64,000 nucleotides of DNA, from assembly GCA_037039925.1 (NCBI GenBank), contig JAXRKP010000112.1, positions 65,001-129,000 of the forward strand, in the 5' to 3' direction. The position numbers were made by a program, and so were the translations under genes. Position 1 is the stretch's first letter. The number at the start of each line of letters is the position of its first letter. The notes under the pieces are model-generated. The model did no database searches, was not told the DNA's origin, and was given only the letters and a program-made list of their open reading frames with translations. The stretch is from Doris montereyensis (lineage: Eukaryota > Mollusca > Gastropoda > Nudibranchia > Dorididae). Shown here piece by piece: positions 1 to 12,018 of the stretch.

Positions 1-2176
1 AGAAACAAAGAAAAAGGGACAAGGAATAGAAAATGTAGGACCAAATAATATTTTAATCTTCTCAGGAGTAGATGTCAAAGATCTAAGATAAAAAGATTTA
101 TCAGTGAAAGACAGATGGATCTGAAGGAAAGCACAATAGAAGAAACGTGGCAAAGATATAAAGAAACACTCCTCAGTTGTACTGAAAAAGTATGTGGTAG
201 GAAACAAATTAAAGGAGATAGGAAAAGAACAGCGTGGTGGAATGAGAATGTCACGACTAAGATCAAAGAAAAGAAGGATGCCTGGAAGAAATACTTGCAA
301 ACAAAGAGACCAGAGGATATGATAGATTACGTGACTAAAACTAAAACAACTATCGCCAAAGAGGAAGTGAGGAAAGCAAAACAGGAAAGCTATCATGGAA
401 ATCAAAAGCTGTTCTTGTGGGCAATGAAGAGCATGAGAAAGACTAAAGCATGCCCAATGCGACAAATTAAGAATGCCAAAGGAGAAATAATGAAGGAAGA
501 CAGCCAAATCATGGAAGCGTAGAGAAAATATTTTCACCAATTACATAATCCCTCCAGAACATTTGAAACAAGGAGTAAAGATCAATTAGTAACAGTAACA
601 AGTAATCCAGAGGAGACAGCTGAAGATGTAGATATATCAATGGAAGAAATCCAAACAACTATAAGAAAAGTGAAATTAAGAAAAGCCTCAGGAGCAGATC
701 AAGTTCATCCAAAAATGATTAAAAACCAAGGGAGAGGCAGACTATCTACTACAAGGAATTTGCCAACAAGCATGGAAGTTCAAACAAGTGCCACTGGAAA
801 AAAGAGAACGGTAGTACCAATACATAAGAAAGGATCAACTATGGAATGCTCAAACTATAGAGGGATATCACTACTAAGCGATCCAGGAAAAGTATATGCC
901 AGGATATTGGAAGTGAGATTAAGAAAAAGTGTAGATGATCAGATTGAAGAGCATCAAATTGGATTTAGATCAGGAAGAAGTGTAGAAGACCACATATTTA
1001 CAATTAGACAAATAATGTAAAAATTCCTTGAGAGAAACATTGACTTGCACCTGTGTTTTGTTGATTTAGAAAAGACACTTGGCACTGTGAGGAGGGAGGA
1101 ACTATGGCATTCCTTAAAAGAACACAACGTAGAGCAAAATTTTATAGAAGCCATTTAAAGTTTTTACAATAAACCAATATGTGCAGTGAGAGTAACTTAT
1201 CTGCAGAATTTGATGTAGATATAGGAGTAAGACAGGGTTGTGTCCTTAATCCTCTTTTGTTTATCACATTTATGGATTCAATTACATAGGTGTTCTCAAA
1301 AATGAAGAAAATGAATGTAGGTATGTGGAAGCTCAAACCAATAAATGTATCAATGCTTTCATTTGCCAATGATTTAGTTCTTTTGGAAAATCAGAAAGTG
1401 ACCTTCAGTCGAATATCAACATTATGAACAATGAACTAAATAAAAGAGGAATGAGAGTAAATGCAAAGAAAACTAAAACAATGCTAGTAACTAGGGAAGC
1501 TAAAACACAAACTCTTAAATTGGGCATGGATAATTTAGAACAAGTTCACAGCTACACTTGCCTAGGAGTAATGCTTAACTTAGAGGGAAAACTAAGAGAA
1601 GAAATCAGCCAGAGAATCCAAAAAAGCAAGTGCAATATATAAAAATCTAGGAAAGGCATTTGTAGGTAAACAAGAATTGTCTACAAAAACCAAAATGGCA
1701 GTATACAACAACACAGTTTATTGTCCTACTCTCCTCTATGGCTGTGAAACCTGAACCTTAGACAGTAGAGAATACAATAGAGTACAGGCAGCTGAAATGA
1801 AATATCTAAGAAGAGAAGTAAAGAGAACTAAAAGAGACATAATCAGAAACACAACAATAAAAGATCAAACCAAAGCAGATGGCATAAAAACTAAGATAGA
1901 AATAAATGAATTGAGATGGTTTGGGCATGAAAACAGAATGAATGACAAAAGAATAGCTAAATCAGTATACAGTGCTAAAGCCCAAGGTAAAAGACCAAAA
2001 GGCAGACCTCGGAGAAAGTGGGAAGAAGATATAAAGGAGGCATTGAAGAATAGAAATTTAACATTTTTGGAAGGAAACAGAAAATGCCAGGACAGGGCAA
2101 CCTGGAGAAAGATCATCTCGGTTATCTGAACCCATACACCGAAAGGTAGAAAGGGAACTGATAAAGAAAGAAAGAA
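1..2176 (+). mobile_element. LINE family A copy 1 (RTE-like), 5' part cut by window edge, decayed
   Basis: Non-LTR retrotransposon remnant. The first 80 bases encode the start of an APE-type endonuclease (ETKKKGQG motif). The sequence then jumps straight to the linker before the reverse transcriptase (RFISERQMD), so about 0.7 kb of the endonuclease core present in the other copies is missing. The linker and RT follow as broken frames at 115-522, 640-1020, 1424-1642 and 1797-2129. The RT active-site box that reads FADD in copy A4 is FAND here, so a catalytic Asp is lost. The C-terminus carries the RRKWEEDIKEAL motif typical of RTE-like ORFs. The copy ends in a GATAAAGAAAGAAAGAA tail at about 2176, the same tail as the other three copies. 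Clade assignment is inferred from single-ORF layout, size and tail. It is inactive. Confidence 0.85.
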
Positions 2177-2590
2177 TCAATGATGTATCAAATAAGGAAC
2201 TCTCTTATATTATACAGATGATAACACATTGTCTAACAATCACCCTGATTGTAGTATGCTTGTAAATGCTTTGGAACAAGAAAGTTGTGTACTTATAAAC
2301 TGTTTCCGCATGAATTGTGTGCAAGCAAATTCAGAAAAATTCCCCAAGCCCTTGCACTAGGCAAGCGAACATTTTCCAAGAAACCCATTTGTTAAATTGA
2401 CTCTGTCTCTAGATCTATATCTTGTGAAGAAACTGTCAAGATGTTAGGAATAGAGATATATTATCAATTAAAGTTTGATGGCCACATAAAGATAGTAGAT
2501 GAATAGATAAATAGTTAGATAGACGAATCCATAGATGATTAGATGGATGAATGGAAGGATGGATATAATATTATACACATAAATACATAC
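2177..2590. other. Non-coding spacer
   Basis: No gene or recognisable transposon was seen. It becomes rich in GATA/GATG words towards its right end, leading into the GATA microsatellite. Confidence 0.5.
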
Positions 2591-2635
<45 letters not shown>

Positions 2636-2639
2636 GATA
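2591..2639 (+). repeat. GATA microsatellite
   Basis: About 12 units of GATA with one AATA interruption. Imperfect GATA/GATG words extend from about 2490 to 2680. Confidence 0.95.
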
Positions 2640-2859
2640 TATGGATTGATAAATAGGTTGATACATTAGATAGATTGCTTATGGGGGACATAATGGATTT
2701 AGCGGATTTTTGGCGCGGACTTGTACTTGTACCATCTAGCGGCATAATAATATAGAGAACTAGATCGGCATGTTGTCAGCTGTCACTGGTGTCACCGCTT
2801 AGGAGGCCTTTCTCCGCTCTGCTGTTTTACATGGTAGGAGATGGATCTAGGAGATAATG

Positions 2860-3635
2860 CAATACATCTAGATCTAAATATATCTATATCAAGAACATAT
2901 GAAAGGAAAATTTAGATTGATGATTGAAATTTTTTGTTTCTTTTGTAAAGTTAGATCTAGACTAGATCTAGAATCTAGATCTAATCTAATCTAGATCTAG
3001 AGTCTAGATATAATATAGCCTATCTATAGCCTAAATTATAAAGGATTTGTCTGCTCTACCTTGGACTCAAATCTAGATTTTTTTGCGTCAGGGAAATTTG
3101 ACAAATCCAAACCCAAATTTTACCCAGCACTATGTATGCATGAGCATATCGGTAGCTCGTTCTATAGCGAGTACAGTAGCATCTGACAGACGAGTTTTAA
3201 CCACGATGTTTAAATCATTAAGTGCAGTTAAATAAGACGACATAAAAAGTAATACAAGTGCTGGTAAATCAAGGAAACTTAGCAGGCCTAGAGAATCTAT
3301 ACACCTATGCAAAATCATGTAGCCTCCAATTTTGTTAGTGCAACCAAAGACGCTAGATCTATATATATAGCCTAAATCTAGAGTAGATCTAGCCAGATCT
3401 AGATCTAGTAGATCTATGCCTTTGATGCAAGCCCTCTCTCAGTGGATCGTACACTAAACCTTACATCTAGATCTACTGAATGCACTATGAGTATGATCTA
3501 GACGGCTCTTTTATAAAGATTCTGTATTATATCTAGAGCTAGATCTACATGTTAGCTCTAGCTAGATTTCAGTCCCATTTTAGTTTGCACATTGTGTATC
3601 AGAACAATTAGATCTAGATCTAGATCTATCATATA
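2860..3635. repeat. AGATCT-rich low-complexity zone
   Basis: Dense overlapping AGATCTAGATCT words, a palindromic hexamer in short clusters, run up to the left end of the MITE. The same word recurs near 4690-4810 and elsewhere. It is a composition feature with no coding potential. Confidence 0.75.
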
Positions 3636-4346
3636 TACAGTAGTCTCCGCCAAATTGCACACCGCCAAAATGCACAGTTCGTCATAATGCATGATTTTCT
3701 TCAATTTTATAATGTTGCATTCAAAGCGTTAATTCATGTTAAAACTAAACTAAACTCGATAACGCTTATTTGCCTCGTCCAAGTAACAAAATCTGCCACG
3801 CACGTATGTGTGTGTGTGGCATCTAGATCTGTGTTAACTATGTGCACACGTGCGCACGACAATGTCTAGACTTGGCTGTCTCGGCTCTTGTCACCCTACC
3901 CGTTCCCTCCCCAACTCTACCGTCGATGATGGTCTGCTAGACAGACGCTCAGATTGGCTTTCTCTTTGATAAAGGGTGAGAAAATCTGAGAAAGGTCTTG
4001 TGTCACTTTATGACACGGTGTCAGCAAATATAAAGTATTCCTCCAAGTTGCCGAATGTCTCCACCATCCCATCCCCTTCTGTAGTCTTGGGTGAGAGAAG
4101 AATGATCAATCTATGAGAAGAGGTTTTATGTCTATAATTGGGTCTTATCCTCAAACCAAGTAAAAAAAAAAAATCCAAATGATAAACAATTTTTAACACA
4201 ACAAAAGAGTTTATGTCCAACCAAGAATGGCAATGTAGATATGTGTAGTGAGTTATGGTCCTTGACTCTGTCAAAAGCACCGTCACCATATAATGTATGA
4301 TTTTTTTGTCAACCGTGGACCATGAATTTTGGCGGAGACTACTGTA
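3636..4346 (+). mobile_element. MITE copy 1, pogo/Tigger-type termini
   Basis: The left end TACAGTAGTCTCCGCCAAA (3636-3654) is the exact reverse complement of the right end at 4328-4346. The outer TA on each side fits the TA target duplication of Tc1/mariner/pogo elements. The 711-bp body has no transposase. It contains CA/TG-rich and AGATCT bits and diverged sequence shared with the second copy at 10072-10847, which lies in the opposite orientation. It is non-autonomous. The pogo assignment rests on the CAGT terminus and TA duplication plus a pogo transposase remnant nearby. Confidence 0.88.
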
Positions 4347-4884
4347 TGAAGAGTCATCTTCTTTTGTGTAATACTAATAGTCTAAATAGTCTGGTGGGGT
4401 GATGAAGAGTGTGGGACATGCTGTTTTAGCTCAGTCTGCTTAGCAAACTATTGTTTCTCTATGCATGTCCTAGTCTCATCGTACGGTTTTTGGAAGTGTT
4501 GTGTTTGATGTCATCGTACAGAGATCACACACCTATCAACATCTATCTGTGCTGTTGATGTATGGTACTCCTTAAACAATTGATATCCCGAAGACACAAC
4601 AAGGAACGGTTGGCCAGATAGAGTACCTTGACATAATTTTTAAAGAAAAATGTCCTGTGTTGATGTCCCGTTTGAACTGAAACTGAATGTAGATCTAGAT
4701 CTATCTAAAAAAAGTGGCAAGGTGATTTTAATTCTTGCGCCAAATAGATAGTGTTCAATATCTGAGATAGGTCTAGATCTGAGTATTAAATCATGTATAT
4801 AGATCTCGATCTCTATGCATTGTATCTATTTAATTTTATGATTTTTTTCAGTAGGTTCTAAGGAAATTAGGGGGACTCCTCCCC
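4347..4884. other. Non-coding spacer
   Basis: No gene was seen. It contains short AGATCT clusters near 4690 and 4780-4810. Confidence 0.5.
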
Positions 4885-5130
4885 CTAGGGGACACGATAG
4901 TTTAGAGGTGAGATGTCTGCCTCTCCCACCAAGTTTAGAGGTGAGATGTCTGCCTCTCAACCAGAAGGTCGTGGGTTTGTGTCCTGACAGGTTGAACATT
5001 TTTTGGACTTTTTGGGTTCAACTAAAACTCACCTGCCACTGAGGTCCAGGTAGAAGGATCGATACATAATTAAAAGAATCCTGTCATTAGTTTAAAAACC
5101 CAAACCAAGATCACCTTAGTTGTGGAGGTA
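4885..5130 (+). mobile_element. tRNA-derived SINE with duplicated head
   Basis: The tRNA-like head has a B-box-like GGGTTTGTGTCCTGAC near 4973-4988, followed by a non-tRNA body and an A-rich end. A 33-bp segment of the head (TTTAGAGGTGAGATGTCTGC and flank) is present twice in tandem, starting at 4901 and 4934. The length and the tRNA-like head followed by unrelated body fit a SINE. Confidence 0.6.
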
Positions 5131-5254
5131 CTCCTTAACAATTGATGTCCCATTTGACCCAGAAATGGTTGTAGCTCTGGATGGAAATGAAGTGAAAATA
5201 TGGGGGTTCTCCCCCTGATTATAAAACATGCAAAAACACAGTGAAAAAAAAAAA

Positions 5255-5475
5255 AGTTTCATTTTATTGGTCAGATTTAATCCAGTTTGGTAGTGCTTAA
5301 ATGGTCTCTAGGCCTACTGATTGGCTATAATCTGCATACGTATACAGAGCTAGGCCTGAGCTTAGCACAATGTTCCTGGAATGAAAATTGAAAATTACAT
5401 TAAGATAATTTTTAAAACTTTTAAGGGTGTAGCTAAACCTTTAGCCTACACCTAGCTACGCCACTGATGTTGTCA
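5255..5475 (+). repeat. Dispersed repeat R, copy 1
   Basis: This unit matches the reverse complement of 51868-52130 along its length. Shared landmarks are TTTTATTGG at the left, CTAGGCCTA-type words and a CATACGTAT-like stretch in the middle, and TAGCCTACACCTAGCTAC at the right. It is probably a non-autonomous transposon. No terminal inverted repeat was identified. Confidence 0.65.
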
Positions 5476-6007
5476 CAGTTTGTAGTTTTGAGCGTGCTAT
5501 ATGCATACTATGCGTGCATTTATGGATACTTATTAAATAGAAAAAAATGTGGTCATCCGCCATCAGTGTACATTTGTGCAAACTGCATTTATGCATCGTG
5601 CCATTATTCAGCGACTACTTCACTACTGCATCACACATTCCCTGTCACAACACACATGGTTGGAAAGGGCTTGAATACAGCTTTCTAGGGTATGAAACAT
5701 AATATTACTGTAACATAGTTATTTGTAGCTCTGAATGGGATTTTTGTAGTACATGAAAACCCATGACGTAATTGATCTTAGCGTGTGCAAAAAACCCCAG
5801 TGTGTTTGTGACATACCCAGGTATTGATTCGTTTATATCTGGAAGGAGAGAGATTTAACTAGTAATTTATAGTACAGTATCGTATCAAAGCATCTCGTAT
5901 TGTTTGGAATGTCATAGAAATTTTTGTTTCTGGAATAGTCACTATCACTATCACGAGAACTTTTGATCGTTTCTGTTTTTTTAAAGTTTTAATTCAGCCA
6001 GTCAAAG
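5476..6007. other. Non-coding spacer
   Basis: Nothing recognisable was seen before the pogo-type transposase remnant that starts at 6008. Confidence 0.45.
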
Positions 6008-6240
6008 ATGTCTAAAAGAAAGCACTGTGCATACACATTGGAGTTTAATCTCAATATTCTTTCGGAAGTGGATGAAAACAAATTAAACAAGACGGAGATA
6101 TGTAAAAAAGCACGGCATCCCGAACTCAATATTATCAACCATTTTGAAGGACAGGGAGAGGCTACAAAAGGCTCGTGAAGAAACGAAGTTTCGCCCGTCT
6201 ACGTGGATAGACTCTCCGTCTCAAAATCACGCCAAACATC
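6008..6240 (+). pseudogene. pogo/Tigger-type transposase N-terminus remnant (CENP-B-type HTH)
   Basis: Translation from the ATG at 6008 gives MSKRKHCAYTLEFNLNILSE and continues to KTEICKK, the usual start of the helix-turn-helix in pogo/Tigger transposases and jerky-like proteins. The frame breaks near 6115 and resumes with GIPNSILSTILKD and KAREETKF, the second half of the helix-turn-helix. A stop follows at about 6240. The CENP-B DNA-binding half and DDE domain are absent. It is a dead fragment. It may be related to the family that mobilised the TA-flanked MITEs at 3636 and 10072, but this is inference. It could also be a decayed domesticated gene. Confidence 0.8.
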
Positions 6241-6689
6241 TATAACAAACTTTTTCAAGAAAGCCTTATAAGTTGTATCCTTATCCCACCCGTTTCCCTC
6301 ACCTTTCCTATTTTCCTTTTTTTCTTTTCTTGTTTTTATGAAATAAAGATGAAGAGACTGAATGAAAGATGAATACCTGATGATCCAAATCTGTATTTTG
6401 TATTAAGTGTGAATGAGAGTATGAATGGGAAAAATAAAAAATAAAACAACCCCCCAAAAAAAAAAAAAAAAAAAAAAAACAAAAAAACAAAAAAAAAACA
6501 ACAAACCAACAATAAAAACAATTACATTATTATGGTCACCAAGAGGGCCTCTTTATTCATCAACATTAACAAAAGGGAAACAACCCAATCCAAACATAGT
6601 TACCCCCCTTTAAAAACATCCCCAAAAAAAGGAACTTGCTTTAAACCAAAATGCCTTTAAACCAAAATGGTTTAGAGGGTCCTCAAATT
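6241..6689. other. Non-coding spacer with A-rich tract
   Basis: No gene was seen. It has a run of about 26 A at 6455-6479 followed by more A-rich sequence, and an AATAAA at 6341. Confidence 0.55.
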
Positions 6690-6870
6690 TTTTATTGTCT
6701 GTCTCAGATGGGACTAGGTGTTGATTCACCTACCTGGACCAGGGGAGTAGATTTTGCTAAAAAAAAAAAAAGAAAATGTTTCAACCTTTGGCAGGTCCCA
6801 AACTCACTACCTTTTGGTTGAGAGGTTGAAACCTTGCCTTTGGACTACCAAGGCCCCTTCATAGAGACCA
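6690..6870 (-). mobile_element. tRNA-derived SINE, minus strand
   Basis: Read on the minus strand, a tRNA-like head with a B-box-like GAGTTTGGGACCTG is followed by an A/T-rich linker and a tail with CACCTAGTCCCATCTGAGAC. The tail resembles that of the + strand SINE at 33003-33175 (TACCTAGTTCCATCGGAGAC), so both probably belong to one family. Confidence 0.6.
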
Positions 6871-7083
6871 GAAAGGGCAGTGTCAAGAGGACCTAAAATG
6901 AGCGAAATCCGCGATTTGCGCTGTGGTGAATGGAAAAACTTGGCGGTTTGGTCTACCTAATAATGCTGTGTTGAGGTTCAGTAGATGCTTGTACCATTGT
7001 TGCGTCCTTTATAATGTGACAAAGGTTTTATAAAATTACACTATTTTCTTATTTCCTCCACAGTATTCATTTTCCTTCTACAG

Positions 7084-8317
7084 ACAAATATCGAAAACAG
7101 CATAATGGATAAGGAGGATGATTTGATACAGGATGGAGATGTTGATTCAGACAATGATAGTGTTGACAGCATGCAACTTTTGGCAGACATTACAGATGTA
7201 ATCAATTCTTCCTCAGGTGGATCTAATGTAGATCTTTTCGGAAGGGAGGACGTAAAAATCGTTGAAGAATACCCTCAGCCTGCAAGAGACCAAGAAGCCG
7301 TGTTTACAATAGTTTCAGATGACAAATCATTGAAATCCACTTTTAGCCAAGATGTGGACTTTCTTGAGAAACAGGAAAAGCCACTGTTAGAGAAAGATCA
7401 AAGAGTTGAAAGGTTACATAATGATCCTAATGACAGCATTGAAAGTAAAGTTGTTGCTATTGGTGCAGATTCCATAAAAAACACTGCTGAGCAGCCTGTT
7501 TTAACTTTTATTTCACAGCAGAAATGCGTTCCGGGAGATCCTAAAAAGATCCTTTTCATATTACTCTGAAAGAACCAGTCATTCGTCTGACGAAACTGGA
7601 TCCAGACATAAAAATGTTTAAAGTAGAGTCTGTGACTAGTGTATTATCTGATGCTCATCTTCATTCTTTGGAAACAGAACATTCAATGAGCAAAAAAAAG
7701 TCATCAAACAAGGTGAAGTAAAAAGAGTGTATGGCATGATGAGAGCAGTCCCCTCTCAGATTTTTCTATGTCAGAAGTATCTACTGACAAAGATAAGACA
7801 GTCAAAGTATCCAGCACCATATCCTTATCTGACACTAACACTGTCACATTAAAAGTAAAGGAAGAGAAACTTCATGTGATAAAATGTCAAGAAAGAGACA
7901 AGATCTCCAAAACACTAGATAAAAATCCTTTGTTAGATTCTGGTCACCACAAAACTATTGACGCAGAGATTTCGTCAGAAAAACTGAAAACAGCCCATTC
8001 ATCAGCAGCAAAATCAAAAAATATTCATTCTTACAATAACACTTCTTCTCAATTTAAGAAACATACCTCAAGCTCTTCAGGAACAAGGAGTAATAATGCT
8101 ACCAATAAGTCAAAAGCTTTTGAAACTTGTTCAAAGAACACTGAGAAAAACATGAAGGTTGCAGAAAAGTCGAAACAATCTGCTGTGTCTGATTCCAGGA
8201 AGCGCACTTTGTCGAAAGATGACAGAGGCATTGAGGCATCATCTCATTCATGTAACAATAACCCAAAAAGGATGTTGAAAGAAGATAGAAAATTAAATGA
8301 AATCAAGAATGAATATG
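7084..8317 (+). CDS. Exon with start codon of unrecognised host gene (N-terminal part, two frame breaks)
   Basis: A pyrimidine-rich acceptor ends at 7083 (an alternative ends at 7063) and the likely start ATG is at 7105. The first 150 residues are acidic and Ser-rich (MDKEDDLIQDGDVDSDNDS). Near 7550 the frame shifts by one base and continues as FHITLKEPVIRLTKLD to about 7720, then shifts back and runs open as DESSPLSDFSMSEV to 8317. The second half is Ser/Lys/Asn-rich (KKHTSSSSGTRSNN) and looks disordered, possibly nuclear. The exon ends at a perfect GTAAGT donor (8318). No family is recognised. The two shifts could be assembly indels, a small intron or real decay. Confidence 0.65.
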
Positions 8318-8849
8318 GTAAGTTACTTTTCTATCGTTTAAGATTTGCTCTCTCTTCTTCAATTTATCCATCTTTCAATAGACACTGCTTATTTATGCTT
8401 TTGTGTCTTTCAATCCAAGTTAACGGCTAGCTATCATGTATTTATTTATACATATATCTGTCTGTCTTGTTTTTCTGTATGTTTTATCATTCTATTCATA
8501 CATACAAATATATAAATATAAAAAGTTTAAACAAAGACTAAAAGAATTTGATTGATAAAAAAGTCAAAACAACTTATATTATGTTGATTTTATAACAGAT
8601 TACATTTATAAATTTGATAATGGTTTAAAGGTAAAACCTCTGAGAAAAATCCAGGAGAAGTGGGAACTTGAAATATATTATTATCACTCAGAGCTGAGTG
8701 ACAATATAACGACGAAGGCTATTAAATTTTGACATTTATTTCCTTTAATGTCCATTTTATATGGGCTATTATTTCTTTCCTACTCAAATATTTGTTGCAT
8801 TTAAAATATGACTAAATGCTAATATAATGCTCTTTTAATCCATCTATAG

Positions 8850-8982
8850 ATTGGTGCTTTGAGTTACACTTAACACCATTTGGCATTGAGGATTTGAGTG
8901 ATGAAAGCTTTCGCAAGTTTGTCAATCTTGCATCTGATTGTGCTATTAGTTTTGAGTCAAATCGCTCTGGGAAAAATCAAGG
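8850..8982 (+). CDS. Internal exon of the unrecognised host gene
   Basis: The acceptor CATCTATAG ends at 8849. The one base left over from the previous exon plus AT gives an Asp codon, so reading continues without a break as NEYDWCFELHLTPFGIEDLS and then FRKFVNLASDCAISF. This phase match is the best evidence that the two exons are joined. The segment looks globular and differs from the disordered N-terminus. The donor is uncertain: GTTTGT at 8983 is proposed. Without splicing, the frame would end at the TGA at 9013. The next supported exon is about 23 kb away, across a transposon-filled intron. Confidence 0.65.
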
Positions 8983-10071
8983 GTTTGTTGTTTTGAATAT
9001 GATTTTGCCATGAATTATGTACCTGAGATAAAGTGTTTTTCAAATGAAGGCAAATATTTCAATATTCTTCTAGGTAGTCCAAACCAAAATCTTAAATATA
9101 AGCAATGGAAAAGCAATTGCTACCACTGAAAAGAACTTTGTTTCTTGAGAAATTTGGTACCAAACTCATTTCCGTAGGACAATTTTAAACGAAGTTATGA
9201 ATTTTTTATTTATTTTTAAAATTTGGTAAATTTTTCAAAGGGGCCAAAACACCAAATTTAAGCTCCTATATCTGGCAAAAACGATCACCCACAAAACTCA
9301 TACTTGCTAAACTTGAAGTCAATGAATACATAGAACAAACCCAATTTTCTTTCACGTCTCCGAAAACTACAGTACAAGACAGCTTTTTATTGATGTAAAA
9401 AATGAAGAAATGCAAACATGGCATAATTTATCTCTTGCATGGAATCGATGACACACAAACAGCCCGAGCCTAGAAGGCTGTGCAAGTTTTGGTTGAGGAA
9501 ACGTTAAACAAAGCACTTGCATGTTTACTTGGAAAGTCAAAATTTAATCACACAAGTAATTTTTAATGCAAAATTGAATGAGTTGTCTAGTGGTGGGCTC
9601 GTTTTTTCTAAATTTTGTTTACGTAAGTGGCTCTACGGAGCGCTTAAAAACTTTAAACGCTTTGGGTGAGCTGTTATCTTTGACATCAGCAGGAGTAATC
9701 GGTATCATTGTAAAGCTTATTTTTAGCACCAATCAGAGCCGATTATAATTCATTTAGCAATGGTGTAAGCCATATTACATTACTTCGTTGTATAGAAGTA
9801 TTAGAAGAGAGGGGTAAGGTGAACAGGACCAAATATTAGCAAAAGCTGCGACTTGCGCTACTGTGAGCGAAAAACGGTGCTGTTATGTTTGGACTACCTA
9901 GTTCTTCCCTTTACAATGATATCATTGAAATATTGATAAAAGTATATCTTGAACAATTGTGGCAAGTGGAAAATTAACATAGTATCATTTATAATGATAA
10001 ATTAGGAAAATTAAATTGAAAACATACCTTGCGTTGATGTGAACTTAATAAGTTTTGCCTGCATTTCTCAA
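8983..10071. other. Intron sequence, nothing recognised
   Basis: AT-rich sequence with no open frame or repeat that I recognise, up to the second MITE. Confidence 0.5.
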
Positions 10072-10847
10072 TACAGTAGTCTCCACCAAAATGCACGGTC
10101 CACGGGTGACAATTTTTTTGTGTGCATTTTGACAGAGTCAAGGACAACAACCCACTGCATGTATTTACATTGCCATTCTTGGTTGGACATATACTCTTTT
10201 GTTTTGTTAGTTGTTTGTTATCGTTTGGATTTTGTTTGTTGTTACTTGGTTTGAGGATAAAACTCAAATGTAGGCCTAACCTCTTATAGATTGTTCATTC
10301 CTCTCTCATTCAAGACTACAGGATGGGATGGTGAATACATTTTTATTTTATTTTTATACAAGACCTTTCTCAAATTTTTCACTGTGATCAAAGAGAGAAT
10401 TGATCAGAGTGTCTGTCTGACAGACCATCGTTGACGGCCGAGTTGGAGATGGATCAGGCAGGGTGACAAGAGCCAAGACAGCCAAGACTAGACATTGTCA
10501 TGCACACATGTGCACATTTTGGCTGTTTATCTAAACATGCAATCTGGATACATAGTAAACATAGATCTAGATGCCACACACACACACATACGCATGTCAG
10601 ATTTTGTTGCTGGGACTTGTCAAAAAGACTTCATCGAGTTTATTTTTAACATGAATTGACTCTTTGAATGCAACCAATTGAAGGTGTACTTGTAAAAACA
10701 TATTGCATTTTGGCAAAGTCAAGCCAGCTATTGTTGCATTTTGAGGGGGGTGATTAGCGTTGTAAAACTTCGGTGACATGAAAAAAAATCATGCATTATG
10801 ACAAATCACATATTTTGGCGGTGTGCAATTTGGCGGACACTACTGTA
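10072..10847 (-). mobile_element. MITE copy 2, opposite orientation to copy 1
   Basis: The termini TACAGTAGTCTCCACC (left) and GGCGGACACTACTGTA (right) are inverted repeats with TA at both ends. The right end matches the left end of the copy at 3636 (TGCACACCGCCAAAAT in reverse complement), so this copy is inverted relative to it. The inner sequence, including the AGACAGACCATCG-like stretch and the CACACACA tract, is shared. It has no transposase. Confidence 0.87.
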
Positions 10848-11939
10848 TTCAGATAATTCTTATAGCTTATTTATATACGTTTTTAATTGGGTATTTTTCA
10901 GTCATGTTCACCTCTATTTTGGCTGTTTATCAAACATGCAATCTGGTATGCATAAGTTAAGCCAGCTGTCCTTAATGTCACCCAAAGCCCTACATGGAAT
11001 CATAAAGTGTTGTCACATCAAGCCAACTTCAGGAGTAGAATCAAATTTCAACTGGAAATCAACTGAAGAAGTATGTATGCCTTAATGTTCTGAGCATCTT
11101 AAGTTTAAAAAAAACTCTATTAAGGGAGTCATAATCTGATTAACCTAAAATGAGAGGTGCTTATTGATAAAACTGTCAGATCTGCCTAGTTTTACAAATT
11201 TCCCGTAACTGTTGTGAAACCTTAATTATGATCATGTTGATGAAAGAATTTCAAATCTTTTTTAATTTTTTCCTGTTAACTAAAATGATCGGTTCCATGT
11301 TCAAAGGGACTCAATTCGTTTGCATCATTTCTTCATTTTTCCAAATTCAGATATTCGTAGTTACTGTTTTCAATGTTCATCACATGTAGATCTAAAAATA
11401 AACAGTTACAAGCTCACAAAATCATAAGATTTCCTAACCAATTATACTTGTGCTACTCTCGGATAGAATCAGGTTAGCGATAAGCCTATATTTTATGCAC
11501 TAATGATTTTATTACTCATTTCCTGTTTCCCTGTATTATTTCTGAAAAAAAGGACTTAATAAAAATTAGTAAGAACAAAAAATGTTGAAAAGTAATTAAG
11601 TTCCGAGTAAATCCTTTGGTACTTTGTTTAATTGCAAATGTTTGTGTGAAACTTGGCAAAACAAAGTTTATCACACAAATTGGTATCACATAGAGGGCAT
11701 CCCTAAGCATTTCCTGGTGTTTTCCCAACTCTGTTCTACGATTTTCAACACGGCAATTGAAGCACTGCTTTTTACGCCCAGGAAAGAGGATACAGCGATG
11801 CTTGTGGGTGGCGCCTTTGCTGGTGAAAGAGCGTTCTCTTAAGTAGGCCTCAGGTCAGGGCGTCCTGTATTCTCTGCCTCTTCTACATGTACTTCTCTTA
11901 CGTGGCCATTGGTTCTTTTTTACTGAAGGAGCTTCAGGT

Positions 11940-11940
<1 letters not shown>
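10848..11940. other. Intron sequence, nothing recognised
   Basis: No convincing gene or transposon was found. The short open frames here lack family features. Confidence 0.45.
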
Positions 11941-11993
<53 letters not shown>

Positions 11994-12018
11994 TGTCTCT
12001 CTCTCTTTCTTTCTCCTT
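11941..12018 (+). repeat. CT microsatellite
   Basis: A pure CT run of 48 bases, followed by imperfect CT/TTTC words. Confidence 0.95.
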
